From: Anas platyrhynchos
Lineage: Eukaryota; Chordata; Aves; Anseriformes; Anatidae
Reading direction: 5' to 3'
Assembly: GCF_047663525.1 (NCBI RefSeq)
Contig: NC_092607.1
Coordinates: 4,621,001-4,685,000 of the forward strand
Length of the DNA stretch: 64,000 nucleotides
A program made the position numbers and the translations under genes. A model generated the notes under the pieces. That model saw nothing but the letters and a program-made list of their open reading frames with translations, was not told the origin of the DNA and made no database searches. Below, piece by piece: positions 23,893 through 35,100 of this stretch; within the stretch, counting starts at the first letter, position 1, and each line of letters starts with the position of its first letter.

Positions 23893-24285
23893 TCCTCAGG
23901 GCAGGCAGGGCCCCGTGGCTGCAGCAGGAGGATGGCTGGGAGCTGCCCTGCCCCTAAGTCCTGCCCCTGCTGACCCGCAGAGGGATGTGAAGGCATGAGA
24001 AAACCTTTAGGAAATTCTCAGGAAACTGGGGCTCTGCAATGCTTCATAGTTCCCATGGGAAAAGGGTTTGTGCTGGTCCCCTGGGGCGCCCCGTGTGCCC
24101 AAGCAGTGCCCCCAGGCCCTCCCCTCCCGCAGGCTCACTGGACCCGGTGGCACCTGCATTTCCCTGGGGGTCCCCAGGCTCCCCTGATCCCACATCGCTC
24201 ACAAAGCTGCCATTTGGGGTTAGAGACAATCCCGGTGGCAGCCGAGTGCAGAGACACTCCATGAAACACCTCCGACACACCGCAG

Positions 24286-24308
24286 GAAAAAAAAAAAGGT
24301 TTTTTATT
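24286..24308 (-). promoter_or_regulatory. Candidate distal RIMS4 poly(A) site
   Basis: On the minus strand AATAAA (plus 24303-24308) is followed within about 10 bases by a run of T, an AAUAAA plus U-rich downstream element, which is the textbook polyadenylation layout. It lies about 7.6 kb after the RIMS4 stop and faces KCNK15. Use by RIMS4 is inferred. Confidence 0.4.
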
Positions 24309-27300
24309 GTCACCATTATCAACGTTTTCATTAGCTTAACACTGAATTGTAAATCACTCGATCGTTACATATTGTCTGAATAAAACCTACAGACAGGAAA
24401 AAAGTACAGCAGAACCCTCTCTGGCCACAGGCACGGCACGCCGCGCTTCGGGCACCGCGCCCAACGCTTCCACCCAAGGCAGCCCACGCACCTCGCAAAA
24501 CACCGGGCACGGGGGGCAAGCAGGCTGCCTGGCTCCATCGCCTGTGTTCCTCCAGCCCCGCAAGGTTAGATCTCAGCAGACAGCGTTAAAAACCTCCCAA
24601 AGGTTTTGGAGCGGGTTACAGAGCCCCCAGAGAGCGGGATCAGCCACCCCTGCTCCTACAGAAAGGCGAAAGGATCGGGCAGCAACCGCTCAGCGCCCCG
24701 GAAGCGATGGGTTTGGGGAGCAGCTCACAAAGCACAAAGGTTGGGCCCCAGGGGAGCAGCCCCGGCCCCGAGCAGAGGCCAGCTCTGCAGCAGTGCCCCG
24801 GGCTCCCCGCGGGACGGCCGGCTCAGCATGGGAGATGCTGCGGGCAGCCTCGTCCCCACGGGCTGCAGTAAGGCCTTGGGTGGAGAGGGACGGGGAGCAT
24901 CTGGGGGGCAGCACAAAGCAGAGGCTCCTGCCTGTCCCTGCTGTCTCCTGGCTGCCTGCATGGTATGTGTTTGACCCCCAGCTCCACCCAAGCACGGCAC
25001 GGAAGGACCCCCCCGGTCTGAAATGCCACAAAATAGAGCCGGGACGCGGATCCCAGGCGGGTGGCAGGCCATGGCAGTGCTGTGTCAGGGGTCTCGGGGG
25101 GAGGCGCTGCGCCCCCAGCACGTCCTTCCCACCTGAAGCAGGGAGGCAAGCCCAGCGCAGTGAGGCTGAGGGAATGCACCGTGGATTCGCTCTTCCTGGC
25201 TCCAAAGAAAGCCCAGAGCAGCTCCAGGTCCAGGGGATGAAATCACAAAGCAGAGACCAGAGAGCGGCGCTGGGGAAGGAACCACAGCCCCAGAAAAAAC
25301 CTGCTGCAAGATTTAACAACCCAGGCTGTGTTTAGGGGGACCTGGAGCCCACAGGGGGCAGCCACCAGAGCCTGTGGTGCCCAGGTAACTTAAAAATGAG
25401 CCACTGGAAAAGCACGTGGGCTTCTGCAGCAGGTGTGCTCCGATTCCTCCCTCTTCTGCCCACATCCCTGCTCAGCAAGCAGAGCTCGCTGCTGCCCCTG
25501 GGCTGTGTCCTTCCTGCAAGGCAAAGCCCCCTCCTTCCTGAGCCAGGGGTCTCAAGCCCAAGCGAGGTGCCCAGCGTGCTGCATAAATGCAAAGGCTGCC
25601 TTTACACTGGCCCAGCAGAGCGGGGTTTAACACCAGGACTTTGGTTGTCATTTTAGCTTCTGGGAAGTCACGAAGGGAAAAGCGTTCGGTCTCAGCCTCT
25701 TTTTGCTGGTGCTCTGTAGAGGGCTGGTGCTGGCTCCCTCTCAGCTTCAGCTGCTAAAGTGCAAAGGACCAAATGCTACACAAGGACCTGACCCCTGTTC
25801 CTCTGCCCCACCGAGGATGGGAGCCACTGCCGAAGGGAAGGGAGGGCAGAGGGCTGCTGGCACCGCTGGAGGTGCCTGGCAGAGCCCGGTGCTGCTGCAT
25901 GGTGAGCAGTGGGGGCTTGGCATGGACTCGGGGCTGCCTGGTCACGGAGAGAAGTCTGGCACCGTGAGTTTAAGACTCAAAAGCCACATTTAGAGAATAC
26001 CGAACCGCTGACAAATTCCCAGGGGAACTACCACATTCCCTGACTTGTGCTGGGATGCGCTTGGCAGCCAGGCAGCCCCCAGACCCAGGCAGGGCGCAGC
26101 AGTGCTGAGCGCAGCTCAGGGGCTCTGCCATGCAGGGGTCACAAGCACCCCGCAGGCAGGGGCAGTTTGGCTGCACACACATGAGGACACCACTAGAACA
26201 TGCTTTGGGTGTTCACTGCGGTACACGTGGAAAGGATTTCAAAGATCGTCCTCTTTTCTAAATGTTTGGCTCAAATTGGGGAGCTGCAATTTGGCGTTAG
26301 GTGCTTGCCCCAGGTCTCCGTGCGTCCCTCTGCATTACCAAAGGTGCTTTAAGGTCTGCTTGTTTTCCCGGGCTACTGCTGGCACTTTGCATTTACACAG
26401 CTCTTTTTGCTCTCCAAGCACTTCAAAAATGACTGGGAATTATTTCATCGCTTCTTGGGGCTTCCAGCATCACCGCTGTCTGCGTGGCTGGCTGCCTGGA
26501 GCACGAGGCGGGGATTTCTCCTACGGGAAACGCTGCGAGGAGCCCACAGGCAATGGACTGGGATGCTGGTTTGAAGCTCTGTTATTTTATGCACTCATCA
26601 ATGATAGAGCTGCCTTAAAATCCAATATCCTGATCCTGCCACTTTGGAAAAATCTGTAGCCGAGCCCAGCGTTATCTGAAGACTGGCACAGAACAGCCTG
26701 CTCCCGTCTCACACGGCTGGGATACCCCCCGAGCTTCTGCGAAGGTGCAACCTTCCTCTGCCTTGGGTGGAATTTTCTCACGGAATGGACAAATACCATC
26801 TATGAAATGGACAAAACAACCCACGAAGCCTTTAAAGAAGAGCAGCTCAATCTGCTGCTCTGAAAAAAACTCCCGTTAGCTTGCCCCTGCCATCCCGAGG
26901 AAAACAGGCAGCTACTGGGCAGAGTTGTGTGGCCCCAGAGTGCAAAGGCTTTTTTTGCTTAATCAGGGCTACAGTGGCAGTGGGAACCATTCGTATTGAG
27001 TTACAAATACTAAGTAGCCTAAGAAAAACAGGGTGCTTGAAACAGTCATCGAGTTCATACCGAAAGGATTTGTTAACTCTGTAGTACGAAGTCACCTACA
27101 GCTGCTTCGTCCTTCACCTAGGAGAGATCTCACGTCGCTGGGCACACATACTCACAGCGAAGTCTACACGATGGGTATTTCTTACAAGGCAACAGCCCAA
27201 TCTTCCTTTTTACAATCAAAGTTCATACGGATCTTTTTCAAAAGTGATGGAATTGAGATTGAAGACAATTATAAACTGTATCAACAATATGTACTACAGC

Positions 27301-27563
27301 CTGCAAGTCACAATCTGTGCACACCAAATGGAATAGATTATTGCTTGTTAGCCTATTAGACTTTCTTTATAAAAAGATTTTTATACAGAGTACAGGATTA
27401 TGACAAAACTAGCTAAGTTGTTTTCATCTTGAAAATACAACATCAATTTTTTTTTTCAACAAAGGCTTGAATAGTAGCTGAGATTTAATGAACAGTGACA
27501 AATATTTACTAATAATTTAATGGTCAGTTTGAACAGAATTTCCTATAGGACTCTTTTCTGGTG

Positions 27564-27569
27564 TTTATT
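27564..27569 (-). promoter_or_regulatory. Candidate proximal RIMS4 poly(A) signal
   Basis: AATAAA on the minus strand inside the AT-rich block, about 4.35 kb after the RIMS4 stop. It would give a 3' UTR of that length. It is one of several possible signals. Confidence 0.3.
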
Positions 27570-30500
27570 TACATATGCCTCTTTTCTTTTGGAAAAAAAA
27601 AAAAAGTTGATAAAATATAACAAGGAACACAGAAATCAAAAGAATGAGTAAACTCCATACTGAGAACATTAAACAGTTTTGAAAACACTAAATTATGCTA
27701 TCCGTTAAAAAACATACATCATTTGGTCTTTAAAGAAAAATATTTTTCCTGCTTTAAAATATTACTAACAGCATGTAATAAACTAACTTAAAATGAGTTT
27801 CATAAAAAAGTTGTCTTGCTGTCTAAACATTGCTAAACATGCTTAGGTTGAGATTCTGTTAACTGCCTCAACACCTTAAAAACAGCTCCTCTACAGGAAC
27901 TTGTGATATTCTGACTCCAGAAGACCTGCAATTTAGAACAGTACATTGATAAAGGATCCAGTAGCTAGAAACATTAAATATATATCATCGTTCAAAGCAA
28001 AGAAATCTGCAATATTCGTTTAAACAACCCATGGCCAAGTGTTGGGGATGTGCTCGGCAGAACAGCGACGTCCCCCGGCCCCTATCCTGCCATGGCCGTG
28101 CGGAGGCGGACGCCTGCACGGTGCAAAGGAGGCACAGCAGCCTGCCCCCGGGGCTTTGGCTGCAGGATGAGGACCCTTGGATTTAACTGCAGAATGAGGA
28201 CCTCGTGTTGTCTCTGTGGCATCCCAGCTGTGTCGGGGCAAAGGGAAAGCGACACCAGGAGAACATCACACGTGCACCTGGACAAACCTGGGCTCACTGC
28301 GGTCACGGCTGCTGTCTGCTCAGACCACAAGGTGCAGGGAGGGACACTGGGGAGAGATCACTGCTCTCCGAGATGCTCTCAGCATCAGGATTTCCTCGTT
28401 TTCCATAGTAACAGGAATGCAGGAAACATTTAGGGATCAGCTCTCCTTTTTTTTTTTCTTTTCCTGCAAGCAACCTTCCCGTTACTATTGAGATGTAGTA
28501 TTTTGTGCACGAGGATCAGGGAACCAACCTGAAGCTGGGCAGGTATTCATCTCTCCTCAGTCTCATCCCTCATCACCACTCACAGACCAAACGTATTATC
28601 ACGTTTAATTATTTTTAGTTGGTTGGTTGGCTTTTTTAAGTCTCCCGCTCTCCCTCTCTCCCCCTCCCTGATTGTAACTAACAGCTAGACTCAGACACAG
28701 GAGAAAAACTCAGTCAGGACTTCTAAAGGGGACCAAAGTTTAGTTTTCAGCTGCTCACCATCCTAGCAAGCTGCTACTTTTTACACAAGCGCACTGATAA
28801 TCACAACTATCACATTACAACACCTTAGACAGAAACTGGCAAGTCAAATTTGAGGGGAAAAAAAAGCTTCTGTTTTATGACAATAAGCTATCCCAAGCCT
28901 GAGACTTGCCTTGGATGCTACACTGGGGGGTCTTTAAACTGATGGATAACTAGAAGATCTTTATTTTTTTAAACCACAATATGACTTGGTCAGCTCAGGA
29001 ATCGTGGGCATGAGTGAAGCAAGAATTTAGGCTGGGCAGTACTGTGCAACTTTACTGACCCCAAACTCTGCGCCCCATGGGCACTCTGAAAAGGGCTCCT
29101 GTGAGTCTGTCGGTTTACGAAGGGCTGTTGGTTTTGTTGAGTCTGTTTGGTTTATTTCTGGACTCGCCAGTTCACATGGCTGTGTTGTGCATGGCAGCCA
29201 GGGATTGTAACGTTCACTTACTGTGGAGAAACAGGACTTGGAAGTGACTCGAAACAAAAGTGAGAATCACTGGACAACGGTCAACCATGGAAAAAATGCA
29301 GAAGAAAACAGTCCAGAGCAGACTGCTAAAACTGCCTCCAAACTCAGAACCTGAGATGTTAATCAAAGTTACACAAGTGGAAGCATAACTTTGTTTTACC
29401 CTGACAGTGAACTTTCAGCATGATTAAAAACATACGGAAGATAGTCCTCGATGTGAAGTAGTCCTCTTTTAACAAAACCAATCGCCTTTGAGCTTGCAGA
29501 GCTTTTGGAGGGATGAGATACAGAGACACGTTACATTTGCCAGGCATAGAGGAACTGAGCTTTTCAATGGAGTCATTAAATAAAGTCATTTTTTTTTGGC
29601 ATATATAGTCTCCTACTCCCCGTGAAAGACTGCAAAAATGTTGCATTCATCTCACTGGACCCAGGAAAAATGTGATTAACTAGCTGTTACTAGTAGGTAA
29701 TGTCCAAACGATTGCCAACATGAAGTTTTCAGCATTCCTTAAGACAGAAGCCCTGTTACTCAGTTACCAGGTTTGGAATGTACCCGGAGCTCCCCACGGT
29801 CCTTTTAAAGACATAGTTATTAAAAGATCCAGTGCTACAAACCACTAAATCTACCTAATCTATTCTAGTTCATACACATATTGTACAATATTGCCTAGTA
29901 CTCACTACATACCAAGAGGAAAGGATGCTGACTTAAATTACAGTAAATGTGCTTTTTCTTTTTAAAATAAGAGAGCCACGACATAGTTTGATCAGCATGC
30001 AACAAACTTTCTTCATCTAATATATAGAAATTGTCTAATACGATTAGAAAAAATAATTAGTGAGAGGCCAGAGACATATTTGATCAAGGAAATTAAGAGA
30101 TTTATCTGAAATGCTGAGGCTTTTGCCACTTAAGACTCAAAAACCTATTAATTCTATGTCCCTTCTCCTCCTTCCCTCTCCTTTGTAATTATAGCATTTT
30201 TACAGACATTAAGGTAAGGCCTATTATTTTTGCATCTATCCTGCAGTTTATCTCAAAATAATTTAAAATGCCATAGACAAGCTTGGACCAAAAGCAACTG
30301 CTTTTACCATCCACTCTACACTCATGCTTTTATTCTAACAAAGCCAAGGTCCGCATGCAGAAATAAATGTTCAGTATTCCTCAACGACAGGCCAAGAATC
30401 TGCTCCCTCCTGAACACGACATGGGACCTTCACTATTAAATCACAGTCAAACATCTCCAAAAGCTCATTTGGAGACCACAGCCATCAAATCCTCATGAAG

Positions 30501-31913
30501 ACTATGAGAAAATCTAGCCAGAAAGGGCCTTTTAACAGGAAATCGTTGGAGATTCTCCATTATTTTGGCTATTCAGTGTTTTCAAATAGAAGTGTTTACT
30601 TGTCTGAAGGATCTAGCATGCCTTACTCCAGCATGTGACTGCTGACAACAGCTGCTGTAGCTCAGCAGCTCAGAGAATGTGCGTTACTGGGTTCATCTAC
30701 GAGACTCTTTTACAGCTAGCGTTGCACTTAAAATAACAGAATATACATGCTGTGACCACCAGGTCTCCAGACTCCTCACCCACTACTGCTCCATACTCTG
30801 GGGACAGCATCTCCTCTCTCAGGACACTTGCCAATGCCTGTGTATTACTGAGATTGCCTACAGCGACTTTCTTTCCTCAAGGAGGACCGTGTGCCCTCCA
30901 GCACCTTCTTGTCAGATGACAACCTGAGGTTTCTTTCTTCTCTACCCCCAGAAATCTCAACCTCCTCTCCCGTGGCAGAATAAAACAGTCCTGTTTCAGG
31001 TCAGGCAATAGCACAACAGGAAGGGCAGCATCTCCAGCAGATATGTACCAGCACAAAGGAGATGAAAGAAAAGCAGGAGAGAGAAGACATCGGGGCTGAA
31101 GGATGCACAGCAACGAGGGAGTCAGTATAAAACCTATCTCAAGCAGCAAGTCTGACGTTCAGCTCCCACTTCCAGTGCTTTTGTACTGAGCAAAATTGCA
31201 GTTAATTAGACTGCTAAACTCGAACTCTGTTCAAACTGTCTGGTCTAAGTAGGCGCTTATTCTCCCACCAAGTATGCTTCATCAGCAGTGGCAGACAAGT
31301 AACGCGGCAAAGACACTTGCTGGTAATTTGGCACAGTTTGAAAACACAGCAACGACAGCGTTACAGTTAACGTGACTCACTGACGTGGAATTGGTACTTA
31401 AGGGTTGCAGGTTTCTTTCTTTTTCTTTCTTGCAAGAAGAAAGATCTCAGAAAAAACGAATGCTTCCTCTCAAACTTTCTACTCCTGCTCTTTTTAGGTC
31501 AGAAATTGGCCTCTGAATTTTTCAGGTACTGTGAGAAAGAACCTAAGAAATTTGTAAGATGCACGGTTAAGCAAAATGCCTTCCTTACTCCCCCCATACT
31601 CTTTCAAATGCTGCAACTTTCCAGGGTTAATACTGATCTGAAACAAGGGTCCAAGAATGACAGCGAGAGAAGTGAAACAAGAGGTGTATGTCTAATTTGA
31701 CAACTAGGACTCATGCCCCATGGCACCTCCTCCTCGGACGGAGAGGGTACAGCGCCCTCCCCCTCGTCTTCTGTCTAAGGTCACTGGTTTATCCTCCTCT
31801 TCCAGCTCCACGAGAACTGATTGAACATGCATTGCGCTTGAGGTCAGAGTTCCAGCAAACAAAACCTTGACAGCATGTTTAAAAAACAAAAGCAGTTCCC
31901 CCTTCCTTACTCA

Positions 31914-32132
31914 CTAAGACCTGTCACAGCAGGGTCCCACTGTGCTCTCCAGGGAAAGCTGTGAGGACTGACGCAGGAGCGGGCCCGTAGTGGGATCTAC
32001 CATCGAGGAGGTTGGGAAGAGCTTGTACCAGCCAATTGCTAAAGTTGACAAATCCAGTTCTTCCAGGAGGACCCTGGCGACTCCCATGAAGTGCTTGCGC
32101 TCCATGCGTCCGTAGTTCCCCCAGACTATCAC
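31914..32132 (-). CDS. RIMS4: RIMS4 exon 6: end of C2 domain and C-terminus
   Basis: Runs 72 codons plus TAG, beginning in phase 0 after the acceptor TTGTTTCTCAG. It encodes VIVWGNYGRMERKHFMGVAR, the LLEELDLSTLAIGWYKLFP strands and the serine-rich tail ending DRS. It is near identical to mammalian RIMS4; the isolated CC before DRS differs from the human GE. Confidence 0.95.
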   Translation of the reverse strand: MIVWGNYGRMERKHFMGVARVLLEELDLSTLAIGWYKLFPTSSMVDPTTGPLLRQSSQLSLESTVGPCCDRS

Positions 32133-35100
32133 CTGAGAAACAAGAGGGGGAAGCACAATTAATCCTCAGACTTGGACACCTGCTTGGGAAGCAGCAATCT
32201 GATCAGAGGGATCAGAGGGATCTCTGTGCATTCTGTTTATCCAACCTCCTTGGGCTTTACTAGAGTCTGGGAAGAGCAGAAAGTTTTACATGGGAAGAAC
32301 AGAAAGTTTTACCCTACAACAGGAATACACTGGTATATGCTATGCTGTTGGTGATGTGAAGCTTGGCTGATGGTTTTACCTTTGTTTTAAGCACAGCTTT
32401 ACAAATCTGAATGTTACCAGACTTTTTTTTTTTTCTCCCCATGAAAAATAAAAAATAAATGAAAGCACGTGTGGATGAAACACTCTTCTTCTGCTCTAAG
32501 TGCTGGACAAGGCAAGTGTGTGCACAAGGTGGGAAAAGGGAAGGAAGGGCTCCTGGTCTGGAAAAATAACCCAACAAAAACCGAGTAGGGCAATAACTTG
32601 GGCCAAGAGCCAACCATTTGAGGAAAAGTCTGTGTCCTAACATCCGCACTCAGGCCTCATGGTGTGTGGCAGATGGCCACGAGGCACGGTCACTCACCTG
32701 GAGAAAGGGCAGGAGCCGAGCGCTGGCAAGCGGGACTGGTGACGTAAGGGGCACACACGGGGCGGCATGCGGGGAGAGCAGAACAGGCTGCCGAGAACGG
32801 CTTGGAGACGCAGAGGAGGGTGTAATGAGAGAGCTGGCAGCCGAGCAGGGGAAGCTGAATCACACTTACGACACGATGGAGACCAGTGGGTGGCACAGAT
32901 GTAGTGAGGGTCATGGGCTTAGGCATGCTGGAGGGCTGCGTGTGGCCGAGTGGCCCTACGTGGCTCAAGACAAAGGTGACGACTGACTCCAGAGCGAGTT
33001 CATGTTCTGAAGACGAGAGGATGAGGACGATGGGTTATGATGGTGACTAGGGATCTCTGGCTAATCCTGAGAGCTTCTTTCCCTAGGCTCCGAATAACCA
33101 GAATATTAGAGTTTTCTGTAAAACGAGGTAGGAGAGACATCACACGTCAATGTTTATGTCAGCACGGGATGGAGCAAAACACTGCAGAAAGCTGGGTTGG
33201 TGGCACAGCAGCTGGCAGAGAGCCAGGCTCTTAATTTTATTCCCTTTTAATAAGTTCCAACGGGACAGTGCAAGGTGCAATGAGACATTGAAACCGGTCC
33301 TGAAACAGGCAGCCAAAACCACAAACGGAGCAGGGCACAGGACAGCAGAGCTGCAAAGAGGCAGGCACAGCTCCACCCCTCTTTGCAGCAGGGCTGCCCT
33401 CCTGCACCAGGGCTGCTGCCAAGGCGAGGACATGGCTAGGATACTGCTTGAGAGGCTCACAGAGGACCATATACTGACAGTTACTGCCTGCTTTTGGGTT
33501 TCTGCTGTGCCTCTGCCTGTAGGAAGGCAGCAGTCTTTCTGACTGAGTGGCAAAGCAGGGCGGAGGCATTTCTCACTGTCCTATTACAAAGGTCTATTGA
33601 TAAAAGCACGATCAAGGCAAAGACTCGTGAGAACCCTCTCAGCCATGGTTGTGTGGCAGAAGGTGAAATGGTGGCGTGGGAGACACAGCAGTGGATCACC
33701 CAGGGGACCATTTCCAGGAGCAGCTGGGCTCTGCCAGCTCACACCACCCCGAGCTGACCTCCTTGGAGGCTATCTGGAAAATGCTGCTCGCATATCTGAA
33801 ATGAAAACTAATTTATGCTTCATACTCAACTTCCCATCCTGGTTGAGGATAAAATCCGTAGTTCTTAACACCTTCAACCCCTTTCGTGAGCTAATTTTTA
33901 GGTACTTTAGGCTGCCTGCCTTGCTTCCACCTTCCGTGTGACAGCACTGTGGCTGTGACCCACAGAACTCGGGGTGAAGGCCCACACGGCAGCAAGGCTG
34001 CAGGTAAGGAAACCCAGACCAAGCCAGGCCCTACCGCATTTCAGTCAAAACCGTGTGCTCTGCCTGCAGCAGGGGAAAATGCTTCTGATCGAGGTAAACG
34101 AAGAAGAGTTCACTAAGGAGAAGGATCCAGTAGATTAGCTGGCAATTCCTATGCCAGCAGAGGTAAGCAACAGAAACTCACAAGTTAATTGCATCAGTAT
34201 TTCCAGTGGATTTTAGCCAGGGTTTGTTGGATGGGAATGGTTTAGGTACGAATTAACCAATGGCATTCACTCTTTGCCCTGGAAACATAGGTACAGGATT
34301 GAAAACGTAAGTATGGCAGAGAATGTATGGCAGGAAAAGAACAGAGGTAGAAATAGGTAGGATATGTGACTGGGTGATGGCCAAAGCAGAGTGCTCTGAA
34401 TGCAAATAAACCCAGAAGAAACCTATGGTGCCAGGCTGTTCAGCCCCTATGGATACTGTCTATCTCCTAACTGGAAAACAAAACAAGAACCTTTTCCTGG
34501 GAAGCAAAGAAAGGGAACCTTTTCCTGGCAGGGTATCAAGTAATAAACAGTCGGAGCAAGAAAAAAGGTTTTTCCTTTTGTTAAGTTCAGACAGAGCGCA
34601 TGTAGTTCCATGAAAGCATTATTAGCTTTTTCTCATCTGTGTTATTTATCCAGATTCTTTGCCAGACTTAGTATATTCCAGCACAGGTGGGAGAGAAAGA
34701 GACAGACCTGGAACCCACTCCTCTTACCTGTAATACCTTGCCCTGAGGGCTCTCAGGAAACAGTAACACCTGATTGTACAAAGGGTCTAAAGATTTGCGG
34801 GCCACTTTTGTCTTCTTTTTCGCAATGCACACACCGTTCTCTAACAGGTAGGCTTTGATGTAAGCAGCTGAAAAAAAAACACAACACAAATATGGTCAAA
34901 TATGAAAAAACCTTCATGCTCACTTTAGACAAGACAGAGTGCCACGTCTCTGTCTCTCTTATTCCCAACGAAGGCATGTACAGCAGTGAAAAGCTTTGCC
35001 CAGCCAGCCTTATTTTCCATACGACAAAAACACTGCTTATTGCCACAGAAGCCAAGCAGAACACAAAATTTTCCTTTTCACAAGCATGACGGGAGGCTGA

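Larger units (their letters stand above)
21973..24285. other. KCNK15 3' UTR and intergenic gap to RIMS4
   Basis: No gene was seen. Canonical AATAAA hexamers at 22832-22837 and 22988-22993 are likely KCNK15 ends, giving a 3' UTR of about 0.9-1 kb. Short CTC-type repeats occur at 22258-22276 and 23865-23892. A small AT-rich patch with TAATTAGATCATTAG lies at about 22690-22705. Confidence 0.6.
24286..31913 (-). other. RIMS4: RIMS4 3' UTR and downstream region
   Basis: This is 7.6 kb beyond the RIMS4 stop without any recognisable exon. From about 26960 to 31900 it is AT-rich with long T and A runs, as expected for a long neuronal 3' UTR; 24.3-26.9 kb is more GC-rich. Minus-strand AATAAA signals include 24303-24308 and 27564-27569. 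Which is used, and so how long the UTR is, cannot be told here. A GC-rich pocket at 28020-28430 interrupts the AT-rich part. Confidence 0.5.
32133..34727 (-). other. RIMS4: RIMS4 intron 5
   Basis: An intron of 2595 bases with GT-AG ends. It holds a 22-23 base direct duplication (32269-32313), a 12-base-pair hairpin (33350-33389) and a spaced 14-base repeat (34487-34528). No other gene was seen. Confidence 0.85.

Noticed and set aside
24544-25335. 263-codon plus-strand frame in the RIMS4 downstream region
   Set aside because: No similarity, no promoter or splice context, in moderately GC-rich DNA where such frames arise by chance.
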